Shown: in pieces, positions 40,209 through 52,676 of the stretch | How positions within the stretch are numbered: position 1 is the first letter of the stretch | Layout of the letters: each line of letters opens with the position of its first letter | NCBI GenBank assembly: GCA_021399435.1 | Contig: JAJTUP010000001.1 | Coordinates: forward strand, 3,658,001 to 3,722,000 | DNA: 64,000 nt | Direction: 5' to 3' | Source of the DNA: Diaporthe sp. PMI_573 | Lineage: Eukaryota; Ascomycota; Sordariomycetes; Diaporthales; Diaporthaceae | Notes under the pieces: generated by a model | What the model was told of the DNA's origin: nothing | Database searches by the model: none | What the model saw: the letters and a program-made list of their open reading frames with translations, nothing else | Made by a program: the position numbers and the translations under genes

Positions 40209-41669
40209 TTACTGAGATGCGCACTGGACGCGCTCAGCCTGTGGGTGGCCATCCTCGTCGTCCTCCTCCATGCCCTCGCCACCGCCGAACGCCCTCGCTC
40301 CGGCATTGGTGTCTGGGTCCTCGAGGTCGGCCGGCTCGGTCATGGCCTCAGCAGGTGGGACGTTCTGCACGGAGGGCGAGGGAAGGATCTTGCGCAGCTG
40401 TTCAAAGGCAGCTTCATCGGCGATCCATCCCTTCTCGGGGAACTTGACGTTGAACTGGATGTAAAGGTTTCCGTGGTCGTGGTGGCGGTATGATGGCATT
40501 CCTTGGCCGCGGAGCATCTTGACGGCATCTGCAAGTATGGTCAGCAATCTGTCATCGGGCCAGGAACTGGCAGCTTAGTTTGATACTTACTTGGTGCGAT
40601 GGCCTCACCGGGGAGGATGTCGACGCTCAGCCACCTGTCATCCAGATGCTCGATGTAGATGGTGCCTCCGGCCAGTGCGGTCACCAGCTCGATCTCGCAA
40701 TTGTACAGCAGATCGTCGTCCCTGCGGGTGAAACGGGGGTGAGGCTTCTGCTCGATCTCGAAGACGACATCACCTGCCAGAATTCCTGGTGCTTGGTCAC
40801 CCTCGCCTCGGAACTCGACACGGGCGCCGCTCTTGACACCACGGTCGACGTTGACGTGCAGAACCTTCCTGTCGACGACCGTCTTCTTGCCGTTGCACTG
40901 CTTGCATCGATCCTTGTCCTTGATGATCTCGCCTTCGCCGTTGCAGTCCGGGCAGGCGGTCTGGAAACGCTGGATCATGGGACCCATCTGTCGCATCATG
41001 GTCTTCATGCCGTGGCCGTCACAGCCGGCGCACTTGCGGACAGCACCCTCCTTGCCCCCACGGCCCTCGCACTTGGGGCAGATGATAGAGCGCTGGAGGG
41101 CGAGCTTGGAGACCTTGCCGCGGTAGATGTCCTCGAGGGAGACCTTGTGGGTGTGGTGAATTGTGCGGGCCTTTGGTGGGCCACGGTTGGGCATACCGCC
41201 GCCGCCGAACATGCCTCCCAGGCCACCGCCAAAGCCGCCGCCGCCGCCGAAGAACTGGGCGAACAGATCCTCGGCCGCCATGCCGCCGCCGCCGCCGGCG
41301 CCACCCTCGAGGCCAGCCTCACCATATTGGTCATAGACCTGGCGCTTCTGAGGGTCTGATAGGACCTCATAAGCGTGGGAGATCTCCTTGAACTTTTCCT
41401 CGGCGGCTGGGTTGTGGGCGTTCTTGTCTGTAGGTCGTTAGGATGACGGAACGGGTGTTGGGGCTTTGAGCAAAGATACCACGTACCAGGGTGGTACTTG
41501 AGGGCGTTGACCTTGTAGGCCTTCTTGAGCTCTGCCTCTGTAGCAGTGGGTTTGACCTGGGTGGTATTGTCAGCCTGTGCCGCGGGCGCAAAGGCAAGAA
41601 CGAATCAGGAGTGTTTATATGTGGCCTACATACCCCAAGTTGGTCGTAGAAGGCAGTTTCGCGGACCAT
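40209..41669 (-). CDS. YDJ1: Type I DnaJ co-chaperone Ydj1/Mas5, farnesylated
   Basis: Four exons (41634-41669, 41487-41556, 40591-41427, 40209-40528) encode 420 residues. Small 5' exons encode [12 protein letters not shown] and [15 protein letters not shown]..., and the HPD signature (His34-Asp36) is split by the second intron. After the J domain come a Gly/Phe-rich region ([11 protein letters not shown]), four CxxCxGxG-type zinc repeats ([32 protein letters not shown]) and the two beta-barrel substrate domains. The C-terminus is Cys-Ala-Ser-Gln, a CaaX farnesylation box as in yeast Ydj1. It stimulates Hsp70 ATPase and helps import and folding of proteins in the cytosol and at the ER and mitochondrial surface. 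Intron 3 (40529-40590) is short with GTAAGT and TTGCAG ends. Confidence 0.97.
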
Positions 41670-43421
41670 TGTGTCTGTTTACGATAGGAGGGAAATGTGG
41701 GGGTATCTGTTGGGCGACTGGAAAGATTTCTCGCTCGTCGTCGGCTATGGATTCAACAAACAGTCAGCACAGGTTCGCGCATCTCCTGAGAGGTAGGGGG
41801 CAGGAAGAATGCAACAGAGGCAATGGTAGCCGTGGCAGAGAATGCTTTGGGGATCATGGGACGTACGGGAAAGGATGAGGGCCGGAGCGGGCTGGCGGGT
41901 GCCGCAGGAGCGGAGGGACGATGACCAATCTTGCAAGACACGGCCAAGATCACAGGGAAGGGTATCAAGAGCTTGAGTTGAAGAGAGGACTTGTTAGGTG
42001 ACAAAGGGAGCGAGTCCCAAGAGAATACTAACTTGCTGCTGTGGTGTGCAGGAAAAAGGTGGTGGTAGTTGGCAATGCAATGGATAAGGCGGCCGCGGCG
42101 ACGCTGAAATGAATTTAGCTTGCACGAACACACAGACTCGCAGCACGGCAGCGGCAAGAGGAGGCTGAGATGAGAGACCAACCGGATTGTCAGCCCGCCC
42201 ATCTAAAATCCATTCTATGGAAGAGCGTGGAAGGTGCTCGATCTGTTAGTGGGAGACTTGCGCCACCGGCCGTGCCTACCCTGGCACTGCGTAAGGGCCT
42301 GGTCGGCAGGCTAGACCTGAAAATAGTCCGAGTCACTCTTAACAGGCAGGGATGCCCCGCAGCACGCTCGGGGTTTCTCGTCAAGAGTTCAAGTTGCCAG
42401 GCTGCAGCTGCAGGGCTAAGTCCAGCCTGGCTGGCCGCCCTGCACCCATTACGTCGTTCGTTTGCGGGAGATATAGTACACTCCCGATTCCTGTACCCGG
42501 GTACCTCTCGGCTCCCAGGGCAACCAGGGGTCCTAAACTTTGCTGGGCCGAGACTTGACTGTGGGTTGAACTCTGGCAGGTAACCTCAGCACAGTCCTTC
42601 CTTCTGTTGGAATAAGCTCTAAGCTGACACCAGGCATCTAGCAAGGTTGACTACCCAGACAGCCCAGATACTTGGTGTTTTGCCAGACATTCCGTGTTGC
42701 TTCAAATTGTACCGACAAAGCGCCTGTGTTTGTGGATGGAAGAATCACAGCAAGTACCTGGGTACCTACCTGCCATGTACCTGTTCAGTGGCATGCATCG
42801 TGGACACACACCAGGCGAGAGGACCCTGGATCCACTATTTCCCAAGGCCCAGCCAGATCAAGGGACCAGCCAGCCAGGCATGTGAGCTTCCTGCCAGCCT
42901 GATCACACACAGCCTGCATGCGGCCACAAAGCCAACGCAAACAGTTCACACCCAAGATAGAACACCTGCTTGGGCTGTGTGCACAGGAATGGGGCGTACT
43001 CGCAGGCTGAACCTAATCAGTCACCTCCATTGCTTGGAGCAAGAGCGAGCAACTCGGAAGTCTTCACCGAGCCAAGATCACTGATGGATAACAAGGCGCA
43101 ATTCAGACCATCATCCATGCGTATTAAGTTGAAGCGGTGCAATGCCTTCAGCCTCGAATGTTGTCCAGAGTTCTGTCCAGTTGTCAGCAATCAGCAGGTG
43201 AATCCTTCCCGTCGGACTTAGCACCTCACTCCGCCCGGTTGGCTGCTTACATCCGACTCTCCAACTGCATGCTTTCCTCTCAGCTGGTTGACCGGGCCCG
43301 CTGACTACAATGGAGTTGGTCAATTAATTTCAAGTCTGGCATTGATCTCAGATGACAAAGGCACTGATCTACAGTATCTGGGCATCACTATCACCAGCAA
43401 GCACGCTTACACGCACACCCA
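41670..43421. other. Divergent intergenic region, no gene
   Basis: This is 1.75 kb between the DnaJ start (minus) and the bZIP start (plus). No supportable gene and no clear heat-shock element (repeated nGAAn/nTTCn) were recognised. Some GGTACC/ACCTACC-type words occur around 42740-42780. Confidence 0.5.
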
Positions 43422-44908
43422 ATGGGGCCAGACGCAACAGCGGGTGGTGAGACCCGCTCAGCACCACAGGCAGCCAAGAGGAACAGTGCCATCAGAAAGG
43501 AGCAGAACAGGAATGCTTCTCGCATTTACAGTTGGTCACCTTGAACTTCTCTCGTTAATTTGGTCAAGCCCGGCAAGGGGCTGATAGACTCATCATAGGA
43601 GAACGGAGGAAGCAGAGGCTGGCCTTGCTAGACCGTCTTCTCGAGAAGGACAACGACCAGCCACCTCCAGAGTCATCGCATGACAGTAATTTAACAGGCC
43701 TGACTTTATCTCCGTTGGAACATGAGCAGCCTACGCCTGGCTTTACAGGCTCTGGCGAGCCAGGCGCAACGCCTCTCATGCAGGCCTCTTCCTCGGAGCC
43801 CTGGACTGAGGGCGTGGACGCACCGGATCCATCAGCTTTCGACGGCTTGTCCTTCGATGCCTCGTGGCCACTTCCAAGCAATGATCCGATATGGGACTTT
43901 GCGGTAAACCCAGACGGCGACTCTGATGTCGCACAACTGCACCTGGACGTCCCGACTCTAGCTCCGAGTACTTCATCCATGCTGGGCCATACTGGCGGCG
44001 AGCAGCGCTCTAGCAACGAGGAAGCTCTAGAGCCCATCCAAAGGATCCAGAAGAGAACTTTCCCTGCGGTGACGGCACTCAGCCAGGCGGAAATCTTCTT
44101 CACCACTCCAGGACAGCAACAATCCATGTACTTCCTCGAGCCTCCGGCACCCGGAAACACCGGGAAGGGCAAAAGACTAGCCTCGGAGGTAGCATCACCT
44201 TCATCATCGTCGAGGCTATCAACGACTTTGGTATCCTCGACCAGATCGGCAGCCACCACACTGTCCCCACTGCAGGGCGAGGACAGCCTCGGGGAGTTCA
44301 TGCAGCACCTCATGAACCTGCGGGTCCCGGACGTCAAGCAGGTCATCTTCTTGCAGCAGAGCGGTCTCTTCGCCGCGGTGCTGGAAAACACCCTCGCCAT
44401 AGGTGTCGTGGACAGCCCACAGGCGGTCTTCGCCGACGAGGCAAGCAGCCCATTCAACAAGGACTGGGTCGCGAGCAAAGGGTCAATGCAACTCGCACAA
44501 ATCCGGGCCAAGTTCTCGGGCGCCCCCAGGGACCTCCAGCCGGTCGACGTCCAGATCACCGTCGACCACCACGTCTACCTGGACGTCATACCGTTCCCCT
44601 CGTTCCGGGAGAGCGTGCTCAAGGCCATCGCCCACGACCCGCCCCTGCTCGACGAGGACGAACTGTGCTACGACATCTGCAGCAGGGAGGGCTTCATCGT
44701 CTGGGGATCGCAGGGGAACGACCGGGGCATGGAGGCGGGCAGGCTGTGGGACATGAGGAGCTGGGAACCGAAGCCGTGGTTCCTGAGGAAATATCATTTC
44801 TTGGTCGGCGGGTGGGAGGACGAGATGTGGAGGTCGGCAAGATGGTGGCATATGATGCGGAATGAAAGGATTCCTGTGGGGATAATGAGCTCGGCGGCTT
44901 CGACATAG
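43422..44908 (+). CDS. bZIP transcription factor with DUF3425 domain
   Basis: Two exons, 43422-43530 and 43599-44908, encode 472 residues. The intron splits the basic region: exon 1 ends NRNASRIY and exon 2 resumes RERRKQRLALLDRLLEKD, restoring the N-x7-R DNA-contact pattern and a short leucine-rich dimerisation helix. Without this join neither part makes sense. The donor GTTGGT is weak, while the acceptor CATAG is good. After a disordered Ser/Pro-rich middle, the C-terminal half (about 240-455) has DUF3425 features: LRVPDVKQVIFLQQSGLFAA, HHVYLDVIPFPSFRESVLKA, ICSREGFIVWG and EPKPWFLRKYHFLVGGWEDE. Such factors regulate stress, development or secondary metabolism in filamentous fungi. No target is apparent from the neighbours. 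The start ATG gives a short MGPDATAGGE leader; an upstream exon cannot be excluded. Confidence 0.9.
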
Positions 44909-45342
44909 AATGATGCTTCCTGCTATCGCGGAATTCCATTGTCTTTGGCTTCTAAAGCGCAGTGTGATGTTGTCCTCGCTACCGCTCGCAGGTATTCCAG
45001 AGAGCCCGAGGGCTGCGAGGTGTCAGGCTCGAAATGTACAGTGGGAAAGGACCAATAAGTCCACACCTAGACATATACGTGGTCAACTGAACTGTGCTGT
45101 GTGTGAGGATATCCGAATCAAAGCTCAGGGTCATACGGATATCCAAGTCTCTGTGCGTAATCAACCGACCTCAACATGGCCGTCTACCTCCTTATCAGCA
45201 CAAGGACGATAACATCGGGCAATGGTGGGGATGACCCTGAGAGGGGCTTTCCTCGGAGTCAACAGAATCTTTCCATAAACCCAACAATCTTGTCAACTCT
45301 CTGATTCCCTTCAAAGTATACTACTTGAGCATCATCATTAAT
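44909..45342. other. Intergenic, FCY1 promoter region
   Basis: This is 434 bp between bZIP and FCY1, both on the plus strand. No gene is seen. The 60 bp before the FCY1 ATG are A/T-rich. Confidence 0.5.
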
Positions 45343-46427
45343 ATGGACGATTCGAAAGGTCTAGATATAGCATTCGAGGAGGCCAAGCAGTCCTACTCGG
45401 AAGGCGGAATCCCGGTATGAATGACCGGCATCTCGTGCCCGAAATGCCATTCGCCATTCTTGATACACATCTTTTTGAGTCGCAGCACTTGGGCAATCCC
45501 AGAAGACAACACATACCTGACTGACTTTTACTTGACAATATGCAGATCGGCGCCGCATTGGTGTCAAAGGATGGCAAGCTTCTGGGGCGCGGTCACAACA
45601 TGAGAGTCCAAATGGGCTCGGCGAGTAAGTCTGATGACTGTGAGGAAAAACGCACACCTTCCTGACAGCAAAGAAACGTGTCTCTGTAAAGTGAAGTATT
45701 ATGGGAGATGGGAAGCTCTCATGTATAACTCAAGACATTCTCCCTATCCCACTAGATACACCTTTTTCTTTCCGTCCCTCAAGTGCGAAGGTGAAACCTT
45801 GATATCAATCATATACTAACCAAGATGCAGTCCACCACGTAAGTCAGTCCGCGGGATACTTCCCCAGCACACAGTCCTCGCAATACCTAGGCACCCGCCT
45901 GGTCAACCATCAACTCACAACGAAAAATTATAAAGGGAGAGACGTCAGCCCTCTTCAACTCAGGCCGCCTCCCCGCGAGGGCCTACCAGGGCAGCACCAT
46001 GTACACGACCCTCTCGCCCTGCGACATGTGCACGGGCGCCTGCCTCCTCTACGGCATCGCCCGCGTCGTCATCGGCGAGAATGCAAACTTCCTCGGCGGC
46101 GAGGCCTACCTGCGCTCGCGCGGCGTCGAGGTCGTAGTCGTCGGCGACGCGCGCTGTAAGGAGCTGATGGACACTTTTATCGCCGAGAAGCCTGAGTTAT
46201 GGTGGGATTCCCTCGCCCGGTCCCTGTGCTGGTCCCCTTCACCCCCCCGCCCCCAACAACCCACAACCACACAACCACCTTCAGGGGGGCGTTCACTTGC
46301 CTCAGATTGGCTGTGCCTTACTTCGCCTTGTTCGTACTATTGCCGATGTCATTACGTGAGCTGATTCGTTTTCCCTTGTAGGAATGAGGACATTGGTGTG
46401 GAGGAAAGGGTGTATTCTAAAGAGTGA
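45343..46427 (+). CDS. FCY1: Cytosine deaminase
   Basis: Hydrolyses cytosine to uracil and ammonia (pyrimidine salvage, cytosolic homodimer). Five exons are needed: 45343-45414, 45546-45624, 45831-45838, 45936-46201 and 46382-46427, giving 156 residues against 158 in yeast. Exon 3 is only 8 nt (TCCACCAC), flanked by a TACTAAC branch, a GCAG acceptor and a GTAAGT donor. It supplies Ile51-His52-His53 and restores the active site HHGET, with zinc ligand His53 and catalytic Glu55. The second metal motif is SPCDMC (Cys82, Cys85). MDDSKGLDIAFEEAKQSYSE is the start and NEDIGVEERV the tail, both family-like. The gene converges with SNT2. Small exons with large introns (97-206 nt) are unlike the neighbours. 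The micro-exon is a prediction from splice sites and homology. Confidence 0.92.
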
Positions 46428-46963
46428 TTCAGGGGCTCAGATTTGGTGTCAAGTACAGACATGTCACAGTGTGGTGCATAGCATACAGCATATTTTAAGA
46501 ACGGGTTTTCGATTTCTTGCCAGTCCGGGCCTAGAGCCCAAGCGGCGCCTTTCTATGGCTCCTCGAGACAACTCCTAACTTGGTCCTCTTCGAGTCGCGT
46601 CTCCTGATGGTACGACTCATGTATCCACTTCGAATCCGTCTGCATACCAGCCTCTCCATCGACCGGCGAGCTTGGTCAGTATCTAACAATACCTCATTGG
46701 GACATAATAATTCTACAAGTGACCTGTGAAACCTCTTTTGGAATACAAGGTGACAAATAAAGCAGCGCTAGTTGTGATCAAGACGTGAACGGCCTGAAAC
46801 AGGCCAATAGCGCATGGCTTCTGGAGATGGGTGGCTCCGGGTGCATTTTCTATTTTCTTCTTTTGCTTTGACCAGGTGGTCAATCACCTCGATGCGCCTA
46901 CTGCTGGAGGTGGGCTAGCCTACCGAGACCGCCTCAACTCGTTTCAATCGGATCGTTCGACTC
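46428..46963. other. Convergent intergenic, no gene
   Basis: This is 536 bp between the stop codons of FCY1 and SNT2. Nothing recognised. Confidence 0.5.
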
Positions 46964-49900
46964 CTAATGTAGCAGATTTCGCAACGATGGACTTGCGGAC
47001 GCACCACTGGGCTGTCGGGTGTCTGGTGCCCGCGGTGGCATGCTTGTCTCCCGGCCCACCATGACGGTGTCCCTCGCCACTGGAGGGCTGCCGTGAGGCG
47101 TCGAGAATGGAGACCTTTGAGGATGTAGACCGTGAGAGAAGGTGTGTTCTGCTGCACGCGGCGGAGGCCCCCCGTTCGTAAGATGATGAGGAGGCGGAGG
47201 AGGCTGATGATGGACCGAGTGGGGTTGGTGGTGCTGAGCCAAGTAGGGACCTCCATTCGGTATAGGCGGTGGCCCACCCATGCCCCTTGGGGATGGCGGC
47301 ATACCGTTGGTTACCGGCTGAGGGCCGTAGTGGTGGCCAGGCCCATGGCCGTTATGCAGAGGTGGTGGGGGCGGAGGGATGCCCGACAGTGGCGGCGGTC
47401 GCAGATGATTAGGTGGAGCCAGCGGTGCCACTGTGCTCGGTGGCATTTGCGTATGTGCTCCATTCATGTGGTGTGACTGGGACGGCGGCAGGGGAGGGGG
47501 AGGATGAGAACCGTGCCGTGATGATGGTCGACGCCACTCACCATAGGGCGGTGTGTGGGGTGGTGGGAATTGGTGAGAAGGGGGGCCTCGCGGTGGCAAG
47601 GCGGACTGCAGTGACGGGGCCGCGATAGGTTGAGCCAACGGCGGCGGCTGTGTCTGTTGCTGCGGAGCTTGTAACATGGAGGGCGCGATGGGGGGCGCGA
47701 TGGGAGCCGGGGCCTGCACAGAAAGTGGTGCAGGAGGCGGCCCGAAAGCAGGTCCGTGGCTTGTTGCAGCCATCGGCGGAGGTTGTGTTGCCGGAGCATC
47801 CAGGGAGGGCTGGCGAGGAGGGCGATCCCATGGTTGCGGCGCAATATTCCTGACGCTCATCAAGTTTTGTGGGCTCGCAGTGGCCTGGATTGCAGGGGGA
47901 GGCGACCTCACTACCTCGACAGGTGGGGGAGATGCCTCTTGTTTGACGGCCGGTTGGGGCTCGACTCGTCGGTTGGCCTTCTTGCATTTGTGACATTGAT
48001 AATTGCGCTGTGCCACGAACTTTTGAGCCTCCTCACCCAAGCTGCCACCATGGCCGTTGACCAGGAGCAGGCCTTGCGACTCGTCGATTGAATGCCACTT
48101 GGGGCTGACGTCCGTGCCGCAAGTGATGCAGACCTTTCCAGCTGGCTGCATGATGTATGGCACCTCCTCCTTGATTGCTCCATTGACCTGAATTGGCGAC
48201 GTTGCAGGTACAAGCGTAGTGGTGGAAGCCCTGCGGTTGACTGGCGCGGTGGTTGAAGCAGTGACTGGCCTGGCAGCTGCCGGAATGAGGTTGGCCTTGC
48301 GAGCACAGCCTGTCAATGCTAGATCAGCCTGTTTAAAGTTTCGCACGTAGAGCTGAAGCGCATTCAGGCCGGACTCGTCGACCACGTCTTCGATGTGATG
48401 AATGACACTCTTTGGCACGTGATCTTTACACCAGATTGCCGCTGTCATGGTCCCACTTTCACCGCCGATGCTGACAATGTTGTGCTGGTCCCGACGTGAG
48501 CCCTTGACGGGAGTGATATCGAACCCGACGGCATAACCTTGCTGGTAGGCACACTCAACGTGGAATGTCATCCGACAGGTTGGGTTGTGGCATGGTACAC
48601 AAGCGCCGCCTTGCTGCTTGCACACTTTGCACACTTCTTGATAACGCGACCGGGGGATCGAGGGGATGCCCTCGCTGGGCTCAAGGGCCTTGGCGTTTGC
48701 AAATTTGACCTCGGGGGTGAAGACGGCGCAGGTTACGTGAACCCAGTTGTTGTCTGCTGTCCTTTTCAGTGGTTCCCGGGGGTCTACTGGTCGGCCGAGC
48801 TCCTCCTGGAGTTTCCGGTAGAAATCGGCTGCCTTCTGGGCAGACTCCTTCTCCAGCCGTTCGCGTTCGCGCTCCTTTTCCGACTTCTTCTTGTGGGAGA
48901 TCTTCGGAGGCTCCACGAAGTCATGCTCAGTCCTTTCGACAGGGCATAGCACACACTTGTAATGCTGCATGAATCAGTCAGCTTCGGTGCAGTGAGAGAA
49001 AAAGCGGTACACATCCTTACCAGTGAGATTTGCGGGTTCTTATCGTTAGAGCACATGTCGCACATCCATCTCCCGTTTTGTCTGTTGTCAATCACACCGT
49101 AGCAGTTGCGGTGCACCGTCATCCGACACTCTCTGCACTGCAGGTGCTGACCCCCCAGAGGCTCCACTTGGCGACAGATACTGCAAGGCATCGTCTTGGG
49201 CTTGGGCATCGGCGGTGGAGGCGGGGGAGCGGGCTTCTCGACCGGTTTCTCCTTCTCCTTCTTTTTGGCCGCAGCAGCACTACCCACGCCTCCTGTCTCC
49301 AGCGACGTGGGCTCCGGGTCTCGTTCGGACTTGAGCTTCTTGCGAGGCGGCTCCAGAGGTCCTGTCGATTGGGTCGCGGAGGCTGCTGCTGCATTTGGTG
49401 GGAGGACTGGAGGTTCGGGCGAGCTGTACTTCGTCAACCTCATCCTCTCGTCAGCTGCTTGCAGTTCCTTGTACAGCTCCTCGTCAATCTTCTTCTTCCA
49501 TGATCGATTGCCGGATGAAGCGAGCTTCTTGGCCGCCTCGTCGAGATCCTCCCACTGGATGGCATACCGCCGCCAGAGCTCAGCACACCTCCGACAGAGT
49601 GCCACAACGTATGGTGTGCCTTTGTCCTTGTTCTTGCCACCAGTTTCGATAACAACGGCGGAGGAAACGTTTGGAGCGCGACGCCACTGTCGTGATGTTT
49701 TGGTGCTGCAGAACTTGCACATGAAGTTCTTCTTCCGGTCTTTTGCTTTGACGGTGTCAAAGGCCGAATCATCATGGTCATCCGCCACCTCGTCCGCAGC
49801 CTTGCTGGCCTCTGCTTGCGCACGCTTAATCTCCTTCTTGCCCTTCCGCTGTGGGTGGTTGCCCCAGATCTTCTTCCCCTGTGCCGTTTTCTTCCATTTA

Positions 49901-52676
49901 TAGTAATGGCGAACGATCCACTTGTGGGGAACTGATTTGACGTGTCTCTTGACACTTTGGAGCTCAGAGCCGAACTTCGCCACAGCCTCCTCGAATTTCT
50001 TCTGCTCCGCCGCGGTCAACTCGGGTTCTTTGAACAGTGATTTGTCAGTCTTAGCAAGTTGTCGGAGGGACTCCTCCGCGTCGTAATTGTTCTTGTGTAG
50101 GAGATCCCGGGCGATATCCTCCAAGTTCGTACTCCGGTCGGGGAGACCAAGTTCCTTGGTCATAGATCTGGCTCTATCCATGTAGTCGTCGATTCCAGCT
50201 TCGGAGATAATCAGATCGTTATCAGCATCCTTGACGGGCTCTCCATCTGCGTCCTCGGCGGGCTTCCAGAGACATGTCGATGTGCTTTTTGGGTCGTCCT
50301 CGGCAAGATCGAGCCCGCGTGGAACGTAGCCAGAGAATGGCTCGTCTTGTACCCATTTGGGGCGCTGCTCCCGCTCCCGCTTGTCCTTCTCAACCAGAGC
50401 CTGGATTTCCTTGGAGTGACGGGCGTCCTTGCGGCCGGTCTTCTTGATTTCCAGAGGTTTCACGAACTGCACGGGCCGACCTGGCCAGTTGCCGACAGTG
50501 GCCTGATGTCGAGGTCCCAACCTGGAACTGGCGCGAGGGTAGATGCGGTCGTCGTAGTCCAGCGCATCTTCGAGCTTACAGTGCATGCCGAGATACCTAT
50601 ATGGCCAGAGGCTAGCCTGATAAATCTGTTCTGGAGTTGGTGGTGGGTGGTCGTGCTCCACGTCGGGGCTGGTGCGGTTCGTGTTTGCCTGCGCGGGATC
50701 CTCCTCCTCCTCCTCCTCGAGCAGCTCCTCATCCTCGCCGCTGACATGGCTAGCGGAGTCGTGATGAAGATGTGGTGCGTTGAGAGCCTCAAGCTTCCTC
50801 TCCTGGGCCAGGTTGCAGGGGCCGCAAGCCCACCCAAAGCCGCGAGCGGGCTTCTTCTGCAACGGCGGCCGCACGCATTGCATGTGGTAGGTGTTCTTAC
50901 AGAACCCGCAGTCAACCGAATCAGCACTACCCAAAGTGGTTAGCGCAGGCAGTGGGGGCGGACGGGCAGCCCCAAAAGGGTCCTAGCGTGGATTCATGTG
51001 TCTGCCAGCAGGGAACGGGAGTGACACCTGGGTTTTTTTTCGGGCCCGCTGGGGCCTTGCTAGCCTGCCTGGCTGCTCAAGGACCGACTGCGCATTGCTA
51101 AACAAGGGCAGCCGGGGAAAGGGAAGAAGAGGGCGATGAAGGAATTAGGGGGGGGGAGGGTACAGGAGGGTGACTGTGGTGACGCTGTCCACCCGACACC
51201 TGATTGCTGGGAACGGTACGTACCTGGCACAGTAGCCGCTGCATCGCTTGCATGACTTCACGGCGCTGGTAAGCTCCTTTCCACGACCCTGTTCCACCAG
51301 GATGTATTTCCAGCGCTCGTCCAGCACCTTCTTGACCCGCTCCGGCACGTTGATGATTTGCGAGGTGGGGATTGCATCGTAGTTCTTTTGGATGTAGCGG
51401 TCGTACATCTTGTCCCACCAGAAACAGTCTGGGCTCCTGCGGTACGCTTCCGCATTGGGGATCTCTGCCTTGTGCCTCACCGTGCACTTGCCGCGCAGCG
51501 AGTTCAGAGGGCAAATGTCGGAATGCATCGTCGCAAACAACATCCGCGTATCCTGTGCTTTGCGCCCAATGTCCTTGGGTCGGTAAAACCAATTGACTCG
51601 AACAGAGTCCACCGGGCGCGTTGCATCGTTCTTGGAGTGCAGAAACTCCATGATCCGTGCAATGTAGTATGGCTCACCGGGCGGCTCGCAGATCAGGTAG
51701 ACGTGGTCTATTCGGGAGTGTCAGCCTGTGCTGCTTCAAAAAGCTGATAGTAGACATCTCACTTACCGTTGACAGCCAGGATGGTCCCATCATCCGCTGT
51801 GAGCGTCTTGTTCTTAGGCCTGCCTTGGCAGTCCTCGAAACTCATCATGTTTGTCTCGGCATAACCGCTGGCGCCACCAGCACCGCCGCCACCACCAAGC
51901 GACTTTCTGTGAGCGGCACCCGACGACCCTGATGCATTCGCCGGGGCATTCTGCTGATTTAGAGTTGATGAGCTGCCTTGGTTTCCAGCTTTGCGCTTCT
52001 TAGATGTTTGCGGAGCAGGAGGAGGATTAGCAGCGGGAGTAGGTGTTGCTGATGCGCTAGCTTGATTCTGTTGCTGCTGTTGTGATTCTTTGTTGGCTAC
52101 TGCGGTGGTGATTGTGGTGGTGGTGGTGGTGGTGGCGGCCACTGCGGAGCCACCGTGCTTCCCGTCGTCTGAGGAGGGCAAAGGCTTCCGTGAAGTAGAT
52201 GATGACGAAGATGAAGATCCTGGCTGCAGGCTGTCCTGGGTCGTGGTAGCGGACGGGTTTGCCTGTCGCGTAGACCTTTTGGCATCACCATCGTCCCTTC
52301 GCTCGGGAGCTGCATCAAAAAGGTCCGAGTCGATGTCCTTGTCCTCTGCATAATTAGGGCGTGCCCGGCCAGTCCTGTTGCGGGAGCGCGTGCCGTATGG
52401 CGATGGTCCTGTGGCTGCGTCCTTGGCGTCCGGGGGATTTGACCCAGACGAGGAGGAAGAGGATTTGACCATGGGCTGAGAGGTGGATGTGGCTTTACCA
52501 GGTGCTGTCTCAGAGTCTGCTCTCTTGGGCGGCACACCAGTAGCTGACGAGGGCGAGGCGTTCCTGGATTGCTTACTGGAGGTGGGTGCCTCGGAGCCCT
52601 CCTTGGACGATGTTGCAGCGGTGGGAAGCGAAGGACTTTCTGTGCCGGCGGGATGTGGTTGGGATTTTGGTGCCAT
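46964..52676 (-). CDS. SNT2: BAH/PHD chromatin protein Snt2
   Basis: Four exons (51767-52676, 51224-51707, 49021-50926, 46964-48964) encode 1766 residues. The ATG at 52676 (MAPKSQPHPAG) is the first in frame; the upstream in-frame GTG is not. Domain order: a Ser/Thr/Gln/Ala-rich disordered leader (1-280), a BAH domain (about 285-450, with DHVYLICEPPGEPYYIARIM and MLFATMHSDICPLNSLRGKC), a first PHD finger across exon 2/3 (CGFCKNTYHMQCVRPPLQKK), an ELM2/SANT-like region (VAKFGSELQSVKRHV...HKWIVRHYYKWKK), a GATA-like CxxC finger (CKFCSTKTSRQWRRAPN), a second PHD (CSICRQVEPLGGQHLQCREC), then an extended PHD (CVLCPVERTEHDF and HVECAYQQG). The last 350 residues are Pro/His-rich. Snt2 recruits histone deacetylase and demethylase complexes (Rpd3/Ecm5 in yeast, Lid2 in fission yeast). 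The gene spans 5.7 kb and is intact. Confidence 0.96.

Noticed and set aside
40580..41359. 259-codon plus-strand frame opposite the DnaJ gene
   Set aside because: Shadow of the zinc-repeat and beta-barrel coding sequence.
43564..44559. 331-codon minus-strand frame opposite the bZIP/DUF3425 gene
   Set aside because: Ser/Cys-rich antisense frame; the plus strand gives a complete bZIP after splicing.
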